Shown here piece by piece: positions 46,592 to 55,871 of a stretch of DNA of 64,000 bases (positions are counted from its first letter, which is position 1; each line of letters opens with the position of its first letter). The notes under the pieces were generated by a model that was not told the DNA's origin, did no database searches, and saw only the letters and a program-made list of their open reading frames with translations. A program made the position numbers and the translations under genes. The stretch is from Halomonas sp. Bachu 37 (lineage in GTDB: Bacteria > Pseudomonadota > Gammaproteobacteria > Pseudomonadales > Halomonadaceae). Where the stretch lies: contig NZ_CP137552.1 in the NCBI RefSeq assembly GCF_039691755.1, positions 744,001 through 808,000 on the forward strand, in the 5' to 3' direction.

Positions 46592-46894
46592 ATGCAAGAT
46601 GAACCGCACAACGGGCAGGCATCACGTCGTGAAAAGCTGCGGGCCTGGCTCGACCAGGCCCGTTACTTCACCGAAGAGGTGTACAGCGCCCGCTATCGGG
46701 GAGCCATCGCCCGTGCGCGCCGCGACGAGGATGATCTATTCATGCTGTTGGTATTCTCGGAAATGATGGGCCTGCAGAATCCAGCGGCGTACTACACCCT
46801 CGAGTTGCAACCGCTGTTGCTGGAGCGCTTTCACGACTGGCACCAGCGCATGGGGATGGAGCATTCGCCGCTGGATCATTTCAGGTGCTGTTAG
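46592..46894 (+). CDS. Small CC-tail protein (cory-CC-star type)
   Basis: A 100-residue cytosolic protein, Arg-rich in the first half (KLRAWLDQARYFTEEVYSARYR). It ends in SPLDHFRCC, with the Cys pair immediately before the stop. A family of small proteins with an invariant C-terminal Cys-Cys is annotated under the name cory-CC-star; I assign it from memory. GAGGAG lies upstream. It sits between cstA and an ArsA/Get3-type ATPase. Get3/ArsA proteins bind C-terminal helices or thiol-bound metals, so the exposed CC tail could be a ligand. That is inference. Confidence 0.68.
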   Translation: MQDEPHNGQASRREKLRAWLDQARYFTEEVYSARYRGAIARARRDEDDLFMLLVFSEMMGLQNPAAYYTLELQPLLLERFHDWHQRMGMEHSPLDHFRCC

Positions 46895-47058
46895 CACCTA
46901 GCTGTTAGCCAATCTTTCAATAGGCGCCGGAGACAAGCCATCGAGGAGGTCATTTGCCATGGATGGCAAATGTAGCGTCCAAGGAGGGATTCACAGCGCC
47001 TCCTCGAGGACCTTTGTCTTCGGATCAGCCGCAGCATTTGCCGTAGACGGGAAAGCCA
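46895..47058 (+). other. Leader of the ArsA-type gene with hairpin
   Basis: A 164-base gap. CATTTGCC (46951-46958) pairs with GGCAAATG (46965-46972) right after a good GAGGAGG site, which would place an ATG (46959) in the hairpin loop. That frame runs out of phase into the ATPase gene and codes for an improbable peptide. A translated leader or a decoy start is possible. The ATPase's own ribosome site (GGGAAA) is weak. Confidence 0.4.
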
Positions 47059-48066
47059 ATGAAGGAACTGCTGAACAAGCGCCTGCTCTGGGTGGGCGGC
47101 AAGGGAGGCGTGGGCAAGACCACGGTAGCGGCCTCCCTTGGCGTGCTGGCCGCCGGGCGTGGCAAGCGGGTGCTGGTGGTCTCCACCGACCCCGCACACA
47201 GCCTGGGTGATGTCTTCGACCGCGATCTCGACGATACGCCGAGACGTTTGCTGCCCAATCTCGACGCCATGGAAATCGATCCGGATATCGAGGTCGACGC
47301 CCACCTGGCCCGGGTTACAAAGCAGATGCGCCGCTATGCCGCGCCGGACATGATGGAGGAGCTCGAACGCCAGATGCGCTTGACTCGGCAGTCTCCCGGC
47401 ACCCAGGAAGCGGCCCTGCTGGAGCGCCTGGCGCGGCTGATGATCGACGACGAAGCGCCTTATGATCTGCTGATATTCGATACCGCACCCACCGGACATA
47501 CCTTGCGTCTGCTGACGTTGCCGGAAGCCATGGCGGCCTGGACGGATGGTTTGCTGGCGCACAATCGCAAGTCGGCGGAGCTGGGCAAGGTGCTTGCCCA
47601 TCTGACGCCCAAGCGCGGGCGTGACGTGGCCTCTCCCTTCGACGATCCGCAGCAGGACCCGCTGGATGACCTGGACGAGCGCACCCGAGATGTCGCTCAG
47701 ACCTTGATCGACCGGCGCCGCTTGTTTCACCAGGCGCGTCGACGTATCGAAAACCGCGAGGAGTGCAGTTTTCTCTTCGTCATGACCCCGGAGCGCCTGC
47801 CCATCCTGGAGACCGATCGCGCGGTCCGCTCACTCGAGGAAGTCAATATTCCCATTGCCGGAACCCTGGTCAACCGCGTCATTCCCGAGGAGGCCGATGG
47901 CGAATTCCTGCGCGCCCGGCGCGAGCAGGAAGCCACCTACCTGGACCGGATCGATACGCTGTTTGCCCGCCTGCCACGCCCACGATTGCCCTGGCTGCCG
48001 ACCGATGTTCAGGGGCTGGAGGTGCTCGAGGAACTGGCGGCGATGCTCGAGCGCGAGGGGTTCTGA
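47059..48066 (+). CDS. ArsA/Get3-family ATPase
   Basis: A 335-residue single-domain ATPase. The deviant Walker A GGKGGVGKTTVAAS lies near residue 14, the switch I stretch STDPAHSLGDVF near 43, and the A-loop/switch II stretch DTAPTGHTLRLL near 145. Arsenical-pump ArsA has two fused halves; this has one, as in Get3 and its bacterial relatives. No arsenic genes are nearby, so an arsenite pump is unlikely. Its partner may be the CC-tail protein or CstA. It is convergent with nth. Confidence 0.85.
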   Translation: MKELLNKRLLWVGGKGGVGKTTVAASLGVLAAGRGKRVLVVSTDPAHSLGDVFDRDLDDTPRRLLPNLDAMEIDPDIEVDAHLARVTKQMRRYAAPDMMEELERQMRLTRQSPGTQEAALLERLARLMIDDEAPYDLLIFDTAPTGHTLRLLTLPEAMAAWTDGLLAHNRKSAELGKVLAHLTPKRGRDVASPFDDPQQDPLDDLDERTRDVAQTLIDRRRLFHQARRRIENREECSFLFVMTPERLPILETDRAVRSLEEVNIPIAGTLVNRVIPEEADGEFLRARREQEATYLDRIDTLFARLPRPRLPWLPTDVQGLEVLEELAAMLEREGF

Positions 48067-48095
48067 GTCGCGCGGTCCAGGCAGGCCGCGATGGC

Positions 48096-48734
48096 TTATG
48101 ACAGCTCGGTCTTGTCCTTGTACTCGCACAGGTCTTCGATGATGCAGCTGCCGCAGCGGGGCTTGCGGGCGATACAGGTGTAGCGTCCGTGAAGAATCAG
48201 CCAGTGGTGGGCGTCCTGCAGGAACGCCTTGGGCACATGGCGCATCAGCTTGTGTTCCACTTCCACCACGTTCTTGCCCGGAGCGATGCCGGTGCGGTTG
48301 GAAACGCGGAATATATGGGTGTCCACGGCCATGGTCGGCTGGCCGAAAGCGGTATTGAGAATCACATTCGCCGTCTTGCGACCCACGCCAGGTAGCGCCT
48401 CCAGATCTTCGCGATTATCGGGGACCTCGCCGTCGTGCTTGTCGAGAAGCAGCTGGCAGGTCTTCATCAGATTCTGGGCCTTGGTGTTATACAGGCCGAT
48501 GGTTCTGATGTGTTCCTTCAGCCCTTCCAGCCCCAGCTCGATGATGCCCTGGGGTGTGTTGGCCACGGGGAACAGCCTGGCGGTGGCCTTGTTGACGCCG
48601 ACATCGGTGGCCTGGGCAGACAGCAAGACCGCCGCCAGCAGCTCGAAAGGAGTCGACCAGTTAAGCTCCGTCGTCGGGTTGGGGTTCTCGGCCTGCAGGC
48701 GGGCGAAGATTTGCTGGCGTTTCTGAGCATTCAT
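48096..48734 (-). CDS. nth: Endonuclease III
   Basis: A 212-residue DNA glycosylase/AP lyase removing oxidised pyrimidines. The helix-hairpin-helix LEALPGVGRKTANVIL contains the catalytic Lys near residue 120, and the catalytic Asp lies in VDTHIFRV near 138. The 4Fe-4S cluster Cys set (C-x6-C-x2-C-x5-C) is at residues about 187-203. It is the last gene of the rsx-nth run, as in E. coli. Confidence 0.97.
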   Translation of the reverse strand: MNAQKRQQIFARLQAENPNPTTELNWSTPFELLAAVLLSAQATDVGVNKATARLFPVANTPQGIIELGLEGLKEHIRTIGLYNTKAQNLMKTCQLLLDKHDGEVPDNREDLEALPGVGRKTANVILNTAFGQPTMAVDTHIFRVSNRTGIAPGKNVVEVEHKLMRHVPKAFLQDAHHWLILHGRYTCIARKPRCGSCIIEDLCEYKDKTELS

Positions 48735-48797
48735 GCAAACGGCTCTCTTGCTGACTACGGCGTTGATTAAGGCTTGCCGTCAATGACTGATGGACAA

Positions 48798-49505
48798 CTA
48801 CTTGATCGTGCCGGTAACGCGAACTCGGCGGTTGGCCGACTTGACCGGCTGGGTTTGGCGACGCTGTTCGATGCGTGAATCGAGCACGTTCTTCAAAGCG
48901 ATCAACAGCCCGGCGACGAAAAACGCCCCCGGCGGCAGCACGAAGAACAGGAACTGGTAGTTCTCGACCAGAACTATTTCCCAACCGCTGGCCTGGGCAC
49001 CGAGCAGTAGTTCCATACTGCTGAACAGCGTGCCCTGTCCCAGGGCCTCGCGCAGGGCGCCGAGAGTGACCAGCACCAGACCGAACCCCAGCCCCATCAT
49101 CAAACCGTCGGTGGCGGCGGGGAGAACCGGATTGCGTGAGGCAAAGGCATCGGCTCGACCGAGAATGGCGCAGTTGGTCACGATCAACGGAATGAAGATG
49201 CCGAGAATCTGATAAAGCGCATAGGTATAGGCGGCCATCAACAGTTCCGCGCAGGTCACGAAGGCGGCGATGATCATCACATAGGCGGGCAGGCGTACCG
49301 AAGCCGGCACCTGGTGACGAATCAGTGACACCGCCGTACCGGTGCCGACCATCACCAGCAGTGTCGCCAGGGCCAGCCCCAGGGAGTTGACGACACTGTT
49401 GCTCACTGCCAGCAGCGGACACAGGCCGAGCAGCTGCACCAGGGCGGGATTGTTCGACCATAGGCCGTGGCGCATCAGTTCGCTGAATTGGCCGGGTGGA
49501 GTCAT
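48798..49505 (-). CDS. rsxE: Electron transport complex subunit RsxE
   Basis: A 235-residue membrane subunit of the Rnf/Rsx ferredoxin-linked complex. It has about six spans and the RnfA/E-type motifs [12 protein letters not shown] near residue 25 and [18 protein letters not shown] near 105. Its ATG overlaps the rsxG stop. It is a paralogue of RsxA. It ends in an unusually long basic tail ([16 protein letters not shown]). Confidence 0.95.
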   Translation of the reverse strand: MTPPGQFSELMRHGLWSNNPALVQLLGLCPLLAVSNSVVNSLGLALATLLVMVGTGTAVSLIRHQVPASVRLPAYVMIIAAFVTCAELLMAAYTYALYQILGIFIPLIVTNCAILGRADAFASRNPVLPAATDGLMMGLGFGLVLVTLGALREALGQGTLFSSMELLLGAQASGWEIVLVENYQFLFFVLPPGAFFVAGLLIALKNVLDSRIEQRRQTQPVKSANRRVRVTGTIK

Positions 49506-50152
49506 GGTGTCCTCGCTTGGGTGGCGGGCGGCTCGAGGGAAGCCGGCAAATCGTGATGTTCGGCGTAGCGCAGGGTGCGATGCACGGCCTCGACGACCGC
49601 ACGTGGCGTGATCGTGGCGCCACTGAAACTGTCGAAATCCCCGCCGTCCTTGCTTACCGCCCAGGCGGAAGGTGGAAGCGAATCCAGCGTCATCCCCTCG
49701 AAAGCGGTAATCCACTCGCTCTTGCGGCGCTCGATCTTGTCACCCAGGCCCGGGGTTTCCTGATGGCGCGTCACCCGTACTCCGGTGATGCGCCGTTGCC
49801 CGTCGAACCCCACCAGCAGATGGATTTCTCCGCTGTAACCTTGATGGCTCACCACCGGCAGGATTAACGCCTGCTTGCTTTCGTGTTCGACGTGCCAGCC
49901 CTGAGTGGGTTCAGCGTGCCCTAGCACTTCGGCGACCGGCAGGGTAAAGGCGCCTTGCAGCAGCGTTTCCAGCTCAATGCCGAGCAGTGCTGGCGGCAAT
50001 ACCTCGCGCAGTTGTCGATGCTGATATACCAGCCGATTGGCTTCGATTCGCTCCTCGGTCACGCTCCGGGTCACGGCTACGCTGCCGGCGGTGATCAAGG
50101 CAAAGGCGCCGAGTGCCAGGGCGCCTTTCGTCATTGCCTGAAGCAGTGTCAC
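49502..50152 (-). CDS. rsxG: Electron transport complex subunit RsxG
   Basis: A 216-residue subunit with one N-terminal span and a periplasmic domain carrying covalently bound FMN at the Thr of [10 protein letters not shown] near residue 178. The GTG at 50152 is chosen because GGAG lies eight bases before it; a TTG two codons earlier would be too close to that site. It overlaps or abuts rsxD upstream and overlaps rsxE downstream. Confidence 0.93.
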   Translation of the reverse strand: MTLLQAMTKGALALGAFALITAGSVAVTRSVTEERIEANRLVYQHRQLREVLPPALLGIELETLLQGAFTLPVAEVLGHAEPTQGWHVEHESKQALILPVVSHQGYSGEIHLLVGFDGQRRITGVRVTRHQETPGLGDKIERRKSEWITAFEGMTLDSLPPSAWAVSKDGGDFDSFSGATITPRAVVEAVHRTLRYAEHHDLPASLEPPATQARTP

Positions 50153-50154
50153 GG

Positions 50155-51219
50155 TCAATTCTCCGGGGGCCGGTAACCGCGTGTCGGCGCGGCATGGCCC
50201 AGTGGCCGGGGATCGGTGTAATAGTCGAGCAGTGGCACGCAGAGGTTCATCAACAATACCGCGAAGGCCACAGCATCGGGATAGCTGCCGAAGGTACGCA
50301 GCAGTATCACCAGCGCGCCGATAGCCGCGCCGTAGATCAGTTTTCCCCGCCGGCTGGTGGCGGCGGAAACGGGGTCGGTGGCGATGAAGAAGGCCCCCAG
50401 CATGGTCGCTCCGGTCAGCCAGTGAAAGCTCGGCGGGGCGTGGTGGCTGGGGTCGCCGGCATACAGCAGCAGGGCGATTGTTCCCATGCTTGCCAGCATG
50501 GCGAGGGGAATATGCCAGCTGATCACCCGCTTGTAGAGCAGAACGGCCCCGCCCAACAGCCAGGCCAGGCTGACCTGGCGCCAGGCGGCGAGAGTCCCTT
50601 CGGGCAAGGGAGCCGATGCCCAGAACTCACTGGCCAGGACCGCCTCGCCCTTGTGCTTGAAGGCATCCAGTGGCGTGGCGCCGCTCAAGGCGTCCAATTG
50701 AGCGGAGCTGGTGAACCCCAAGACCTGCGCCAGAACGGTATCCCACCCTGCCCCCAGCCACCCGAGCGGCGGTGACCAGAGCGTCATCTGGGTGGGAAGC
50801 GACACCAGCAGCAGGGCGTAGCCGACCATGGCGGGGTTGAAAGGATTATGCCCCAGGCCGCCGTAGAGATGCTTTGCCACGACGATGGCGGCCACCATGC
50901 CCACCGCGATCAACCACCAGGGGCTGGCCGGCGGCAGCGACACCCCCAGCAACACACCACTCAAAAGCGCGCTGTGGTCGCCCAGAGCAGGCCACACCGG
51001 ACGCCGGCGCAGCGTCAGCATCAACGCTTCCAGTCCCATGGCCAGCAATCCGGCGATGACGACATTGGTGATGACACCGATGCCGAAATTCAGCGTGAGC
51101 ACGGCGATGCCCGGCAGCGTCGCCAGCAGTACCCAGCGCATGAGCCGCGCCGTATCCGGCGGTGAAGTTCGCCGGGCGGGTCGGTCGCCTGCATGAGTTG
51201 CAGCGTGCATCAGGCTCAT
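50155..51219 (-). CDS. rsxD: Electron transport complex subunit RsxD
   Basis: A 354-residue integral membrane subunit with about nine spans. The covalent FMN site is SGATPLDAFK near residue 190, and GHNPFNPAMVGYA lies near 125. The ATG at 51219 overlaps the rsxC stop; the much longer upstream frame lies inside rsxC and is rejected. Length is normal. Confidence 0.94.
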   Translation of the reverse strand: MSLMHAATHAGDRPARRTSPPDTARLMRWVLLATLPGIAVLTLNFGIGVITNVVIAGLLAMGLEALMLTLRRRPVWPALGDHSALLSGVLLGVSLPPASPWWLIAVGMVAAIVVAKHLYGGLGHNPFNPAMVGYALLLVSLPTQMTLWSPPLGWLGAGWDTVLAQVLGFTSSAQLDALSGATPLDAFKHKGEAVLASEFWASAPLPEGTLAAWRQVSLAWLLGGAVLLYKRVISWHIPLAMLASMGTIALLLYAGDPSHHAPPSFHWLTGATMLGAFFIATDPVSAATSRRGKLIYGAAIGALVILLRTFGSYPDAVAFAVLLMNLCVPLLDYYTDPRPLGHAAPTRGYRPPEN

Positions 51220-52895
51220 TGAGCCCCCTTGTGATCGGTATCGGCATGACCCCGCGCCGCGGCCAGGCGCGCTTCGGCGGCCTCCAGGTTTTCCCGCGCG
51301 GTGGCAAGCTGGGTTTCCAAGTCGCTCAGGTCCTGCTGCGGGTCCTGCTCGGCGGAGCGGGCCAGCACTTTTTCCGCTTTGCGAACCGCCGCCTTGGCTG
51401 CGCTCTGGGCGATGCGCAGGCTGCGGATATCGGCCTGATTGCCACCGGCCGACGTGGCAGCTTCCATACTGGAGTCGCGAACGGGAGCACGCTGAGCCGC
51501 TTGGCGGCGAGCCTCGCGCCGGGCCTGTTTCTCGGCTTCCTCCCGAGCCAGGCGAGCCTGGCGGAACTCGAAGCGATGCCTGGCATGTTCGGCTTTCGCG
51601 GTTTCGATGCGCTGCAGGCGGATGCGCTGCTTGGCTTCGCGATAGTCCTCGACCAGGGGAATATGGCTGGGGCAGACGTAACTGCAGGCTCCGCACTCGA
51701 TGCAGTCGAACAGATGATAACGCTCGAGGCGCGCATCCTCCGCCGCGCGGGCATGCCAGTGCAACTGCTGGGGCAGCAACGCCGCCGGACAAACGCTTTC
51801 GCATGCGCCGCAGCGGATGCAGGGCTGTTCTTCAGGCGCCGGGGGAAGCTCCTCGTAAGTGGCGGCGATCAAGCAGTTGCTGGTCTTCTCGATGGTGGCT
51901 TCCAGGCTGATCTGACTCCCCATCATGGGGCCGCCTTGAACCAGCCGGTACAGTTTGGCCGAGTCGAGCCCGGCCGCCTGCAGCAACTCGCTCACCGGGG
52001 TTCCCAACCGGGCGATGACGTTACCCGGGCGGGCCAGCACTTGTCCGGTCAAGGTAACCACGCGAGAAACCAGCGGAATGCCGTCACGCACGGCCTGCAG
52101 CACGGCCAGCAAGGTGCCCGGGTTGTGGCACAGCACGCCCACATCCGCCGGCAAGCCGCCGCTCGGCACCTCACGGTTCAGCAGCAACTTGATCAACTGG
52201 CGCTCCGCGCCACTGGGGTAACGCGTGGCGACCACCTTCAGTTCCACTTCCACTGGCCCGCTTGCTGCCGCTACCCGGCGCAACGCAGTCACGGCCTCGG
52301 GCTTGTTGTCCTCGATACCGACGATGACACGGCGAGCTCCCGCGAGATGCGCCATCAATTGGGCGCCTTCCAGCACATCCGTTGCAAAATTGCGCAGGGT
52401 TGCATCGTCGGCGGTGATGTAGGGCTCGCATTCGGCAGCGTTGACGATCAGGGTATCCAGGGCATGGCGTTGGCGAACGCGGGCCTTGACCTGAGTGGGA
52501 AAACCGGCGCCGCCCAGGCCCACCACGCCGCTTTCGTCCAGGCGCTCGAGCAAGGTGTCGTGGGGAGAGGTCCGCCACTCAAGCGGCGGCAGCGTGAGCC
52601 ACTCATCACGGCCGTCGCCTTCGATCTCCACGTGGGTCTCGGTGATGGCAGCGATACGACCGCTGATGGAAGCGTGGAGGTCGGCTGAAATCATGCCGTC
52701 GCGCTGTGCGACTCGCTCACCGGTGCGCACCTGGTCGCCTACCGCAACGCAGGGGGTCGCCGGACTACCGCTGTGCTGGCGCAGGGCAAGGCGTACCCTT
52801 TGGGGCAGGTCGGCACTTTTTAGTGCAGCGGTACCGGAGAGCGTCTTGCGCTGTGGAGGGTAGATGCCACCGGGGAAATCAAAGGCGCGAGCCAT
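51216..52895 (-). CDS. rsxC: Electron transport complex subunit RsxC
   Basis: A 559-residue peripheral subunit. An NADH/FMN-type region contains [12 protein letters not shown] near residue 130 and AAECEPYI near 155. Two 4Fe-4S motifs follow ([12 protein letters not shown] near 375, [12 protein letters not shown] near 414). An Ala/Arg/Glu-rich coiled tail completes the protein (about 440-559). The ATG at 52895 has GGAGG five bases upstream and lies inside the end of rsxB (17-base overlap). The tail is shorter than in E. coli RsxC. Confidence 0.94.
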   Translation of the reverse strand: MARAFDFPGGIYPPQRKTLSGTAALKSADLPQRVRLALRQHSGSPATPCVAVGDQVRTGERVAQRDGMISADLHASISGRIAAITETHVEIEGDGRDEWLTLPPLEWRTSPHDTLLERLDESGVVGLGGAGFPTQVKARVRQRHALDTLIVNAAECEPYITADDATLRNFATDVLEGAQLMAHLAGARRVIVGIEDNKPEAVTALRRVAAASGPVEVELKVVATRYPSGAERQLIKLLLNREVPSGGLPADVGVLCHNPGTLLAVLQAVRDGIPLVSRVVTLTGQVLARPGNVIARLGTPVSELLQAAGLDSAKLYRLVQGGPMMGSQISLEATIEKTSNCLIAATYEELPPAPEEQPCIRCGACESVCPAALLPQQLHWHARAAEDARLERYHLFDCIECGACSYVCPSHIPLVEDYREAKQRIRLQRIETAKAEHARHRFEFRQARLAREEAEKQARREARRQAAQRAPVRDSSMEAATSAGGNQADIRSLRIAQSAAKAAVRKAEKVLARSAEQDPQQDLSDLETQLATARENLEAAEARLAAARGHADTDHKGAQ

Positions 52896-53502
52896 GGGCA
52901 CCTCCGTCGCTGGCGATAAGTTCGGGTGCGGGGGGCACGACCGGTTGCCACTGGCTGAGCGGAGTCATGCGCGGGAGCATGTCGATGCAGTCGACCGGAC
53001 AGGGCTCGATGCATAGATCGCAACCGGTGCATTCGTCCTGGATCACGGTATGCATCTGCTTGGCGGCACCGACGATCGCATCCACCGGGCAGGCCTGGAT
53101 GCACTTGGTGCAGCCGATGCACTCGGCTTCGCGGATATACGCCACCCGAGCCGTTTCCTGGGTCTCGCCATCCAGGGGCTGTGAGGGGCGGCCGAGCAGG
53201 TCGGCCAGCGCCTGGATCGTGCTTTCGCCACCCGGCGGACACTTGTTGATGGCGTCGCCTTCGCTGACAGCCTGGGCATAAGGGCGACAGCCGGGATAGC
53301 CGCACTGGCCGCACTGGGTTTGCGGCAACAGGGCATCGATGCTTTCCACAACCGGATCGCCTTCGACGCGAAAGCGTTCGCCGACAAACCCGAGCACGGC
53401 GCCGAAGACCAGCGCCAGGCCGACCAGCACCATAATGGCAGCGAGTAGCTCATTTGCCGTGATCCATTCCCACAACATGTCAGCCTGCACGTTAAAGCTC
53501 AC
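52879..53502 (-). CDS. rsxB: Electron transport complex subunit RsxB
   Basis: A 207-residue iron-sulfur subunit with one N-terminal membrane segment. A cluster motif, CGQCGYPGC, lies near residue 64, and two ferredoxin motifs follow ([28 protein letters not shown]). The GTG start overlaps the rsxA stop (GTGA). In-frame GTG at 53490 and ATG at 53478 are alternatives, so the exact start is uncertain. The C-terminus is a Pro-rich extension. Confidence 0.94.
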   Translation of the reverse strand: MSFNVQADMLWEWITANELLAAIMVLVGLALVFGAVLGFVGERFRVEGDPVVESIDALLPQTQCGQCGYPGCRPYAQAVSEGDAINKCPPGGESTIQALADLLGRPSQPLDGETQETARVAYIREAECIGCTKCIQACPVDAIVGAAKQMHTVIQDECTGCDLCIEPCPVDCIDMLPRMTPLSQWQPVVPPAPELIASDGGAHGSRL

Positions 53503-54080
53503 CCCTGAACAAGACCGGAAAAACCCAGAAACGCCAGCGACATCAAACTGGCGGTGACCATGGCGATGGCCGCGCCGCGAAATGGCTTGGGAACATCGGC
53601 CGCAGCCAGTCGCTCGCGCATAGCGGCGAACAGTACCAGCACCAGGGAAAAGCCGATTGCCGCTCCCAGTCCGTAAAGTGTCGCTTCGACAAAGGTAGAT
53701 TGGCGGTTGAGTGAGAGCAGGGCGACCCCCAGCACGGCGCAGTTGGTTGTGATCAAAGGCAGGAAGATGCCCAGCACCTGATGCAGCAAGGGGCTGGTTC
53801 TGCGCACCATGACCTCGGTGAATTGCACCACGGCGGCGATAACCACGATAAAGGCGATGGTGCGTAGATATTCGAGCCCCAAGGGTACCAGTAATGCGTG
53901 GTAGACCACATGGCTTGCCGCCGAGGCGAGGGTCAGCACGAACGTGGTGGCCAGCGACATGCCGAGAGCGGATTCGAGCTTGTTGGACACACCCATGAAC
54001 GGGCAGAGGCCGAGAAACTGGACCAGCACGAAGTTATTGACCAGCGCCGTGCCGAGAAGGATCAACAACACTTCATTCAT
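53499..54080 (-). CDS. rsxA: Electron transport complex subunit RsxA
   Basis: A 193-residue, six-span subunit. [12 protein letters not shown] lies near residue 23 and [15 protein letters not shown] near 103, the two conserved half-membrane motifs with Cys that hold an iron-sulfur site between RsxA and RsxE. It is the first structural gene of the complex. Its ATG lies inside the 3' end of the diguanylate cyclase gene (eight-base overlap). Confidence 0.95.
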   Translation of the reverse strand: MNEVLLILLGTALVNNFVLVQFLGLCPFMGVSNKLESALGMSLATTFVLTLASAASHVVYHALLVPLGLEYLRTIAFIVVIAAVVQFTEVMVRRTSPLLHQVLGIFLPLITTNCAVLGVALLSLNRQSTFVEATLYGLGAAIGFSLVLVLFAAMRERLAAADVPKPFRGAAIAMVTASLMSLAFLGFSGLVQG

Positions 54081-55689
54081 GGGTATAAACGGAAGCCGCG
54101 TTGATAGGTTGGGTCTTATCGTACAGCATCACCCGGTTGCGTCCGGCATTCTTGGCTTGATAAAGCGCCTCGTCAGCGGCACTCATCAGGGCGGAAGCAT
54201 CACGAGTTTCGTTGTGGATGTAAGAGGCAACACCGATACTCACCGTTAGATGGGAGGCAACGGGAGAAAAATCGTGAGGGTACGCCATTTCGGCAATGCT
54301 ATTACATAGCTCCTGGGCAAACCGTATGGCGTCCTGCGCAGGCTGATGGAGCAGGATGGCGCTGAATTCCTCGCCTCCCGTGCGAGCGATGGTCACCCCG
54401 TGAGGCTCGCAGTGGTGCTTCATGCAGTCGGCGACTTCCTTCAAGCAAAGGTCTCCTCGCGGATGGCCGTAATGGTCGTTGAACAGTTTGAAGTGATCGA
54501 TATCCAGCATCATGACCGACAAGGGCCGTGACGTGTCGCGAGCCGCATCGACTGCTTCGTTGAGCTTGGCGTCGAAGAAGCGGCGATTGGGTAGTCCGGT
54601 CAGCGCATCATGGGTGGAGAGTTCGCGCAGTTCATCGGTCAATTGCTCTTGGCGTAGCAGTTGAGCTTCGAATTCCCGCGCCAACGAGCCGATTTCATCG
54701 TTGCGGTTGCGCAAACGGTGGCTGAGCCGGGGGCCAAGATGGAGATTGAGCTGGTAGGGCTCAAGCTGTTTAGTAAAGCGGGTCAGGGCTCGCAATGGCT
54801 GCAGGACCATGCGTTCCAATAACAGCAGCACCGTGGCGATGACCAACAGCATCAGTCCGCCGGTCCATAACAGGGCGTAAACGAAGGTGGTGAAACTGGC
54901 ACGATAGTTGTCGCGATCGAACAGCGTGCCCAACGAGAGCATGGAGTGATCCTGGGCGGAGGGAAGAAGTCGCCGGGCTAGGATAATACCCTCGTCAATG
55001 GTGTAGGAAGACGGTATCTCGGTATCGGCAGCCGCCGTGTCGAACGTGACGGCAAGTCCTGTATGAGCTTCCATCATGTTGGTGAATTCATCGTCCATGT
55101 GCCGCACCTTGAACAACCAGCCCTGGGCGGGGCCGCTCTCATCGGTGCGCAGGATAGGATTGCTGGCGATAATGGCGAGTGAAGGCTGGGTGTAGACGTC
55201 ACTTCGTCCCTCGCTGGGGTCATTCGCGAGCGAAGCCTGGAGCGGGCGGATGTAAGGCGCCGCCCAGCGACACGAGTCGTCTGCTTCGCTGCAGCTGGCA
55301 TAGCGCCCGCTCTGCGGGTCCAGGCCGGCGATCCAGTGGACTTCCTTGTCGGAATCGAAAAAGACCATCAAGTGATAGCCCATCTCCTCGAACATGTTCT
55401 GGCTGAAATTCACCTCGGCATAACGCGGATACGCATCCTGGACGAATTCGTACGTGTCATCCCATGTTGCCCAGTCACGCACTTGTGCCAGCAGTTGCTC
55501 TTGATTCAGGGCCAGGCTGCGCTCGAGTCGGTCGAGCTGCTGGGAAACCAGGCTACGCTCCTCTGCCAGAAGCGCGGGCAGGACAATCCACTTGCCGATC
55601 ATCATCAATGCCAGCAGAGCCATCAACAGCACCCCGCCAAGGGCCAATAAAAAGCGCGAGCGAAGCGACGAGATTAGCATTAATGGCAT
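54073..55689 (-). CDS. Membrane diguanylate cyclase (CHASE4-HAMP-GGDEF)
   Basis: A 538-residue protein. The first span is near residues 10-35. A periplasmic domain of CHASE4 type (about 40-260) has [12 protein letters not shown] second span lies at about 270-295, followed by a HAMP-like segment and a GGDEF domain (about 365-525) with the active sequence GGEEF and [11 protein letters not shown]. No RxxD inhibition site is seen five residues before GGEEF. The protein should make cyclic di-GMP in response to an external signal. It overlaps rsxA, so expression may be linked to the redox complex. Confidence 0.9.
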   Translation of the reverse strand: MPLMLISSLRSRFLLALGGVLLMALLALMMIGKWIVLPALLAEERSLVSQQLDRLERSLALNQEQLLAQVRDWATWDDTYEFVQDAYPRYAEVNFSQNMFEEMGYHLMVFFDSDKEVHWIAGLDPQSGRYASCSEADDSCRWAAPYIRPLQASLANDPSEGRSDVYTQPSLAIIASNPILRTDESGPAQGWLFKVRHMDDEFTNMMEAHTGLAVTFDTAAADTEIPSSYTIDEGIILARRLLPSAQDHSMLSLGTLFDRDNYRASFTTFVYALLWTGGLMLLVIATVLLLLERMVLQPLRALTRFTKQLEPYQLNLHLGPRLSHRLRNRNDEIGSLAREFEAQLLRQEQLTDELRELSTHDALTGLPNRRFFDAKLNEAVDAARDTSRPLSVMMLDIDHFKLFNDHYGHPRGDLCLKEVADCMKHHCEPHGVTIARTGGEEFSAILLHQPAQDAIRFAQELCNSIAEMAYPHDFSPVASHLTVSIGVASYIHNETRDASALMSAADEALYQAKNAGRNRVMLYDKTQPINAASVYTHE

Positions 55690-55691
55690 TC

Positions 55692-55725
55692 AATGACCTG
55701 CGGCGGCTAATGACCTGTGTTGGCT
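55692..55725. repeat. 17-bp tandem duplication before the GGDEF gene
   Basis: AATGACCTGCGGCGGCT is followed by AATGACCTGTGTTGGCT (three mismatches). It lies directly upstream of the cyclase ATG, so it duplicates the region where a ribosome site would be. Confidence 0.75.
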
Positions 55726-55787
55726 AATCACTTGGAACGGTCATATTGGGATATGTATTGCCTTCAGTATTTCTATCGGCAGAAAAC

Positions 55788-55825
55788 GCTCCAGCGTGAA
55801 AAAGATGCTCCAACGTGAAAAAGGG
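55788..55825. repeat. 19-bp tandem duplication downstream of metG
   Basis: GCTCCAGCGTGAAAAAGAT is followed by GCTCCAACGTGAAAAAGGG (three mismatches). It lies in the 182-base gap between metG and the GGDEF gene, which holds nothing else recognised. Confidence 0.8.
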
Positions 55826-55871
55826 CAGACACGACTTGCTGTCTACCCTTCAGCGCCGATCAACTGGCGTA

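Noticed and set aside
46959..47210. 83-codon frame with a good ribosome site before the ArsA-type gene
   Set aside because: More than half overlaps the ATPase gene out of phase and the peptide is low quality. Kept only as a possible leader feature.
47059..48066. Arsenite efflux ATPase of an ars operon
   Set aside because: It is a single-domain protein with no arsB, arsC, arsD or arsR nearby. The context is CstA and the CC-tail protein.
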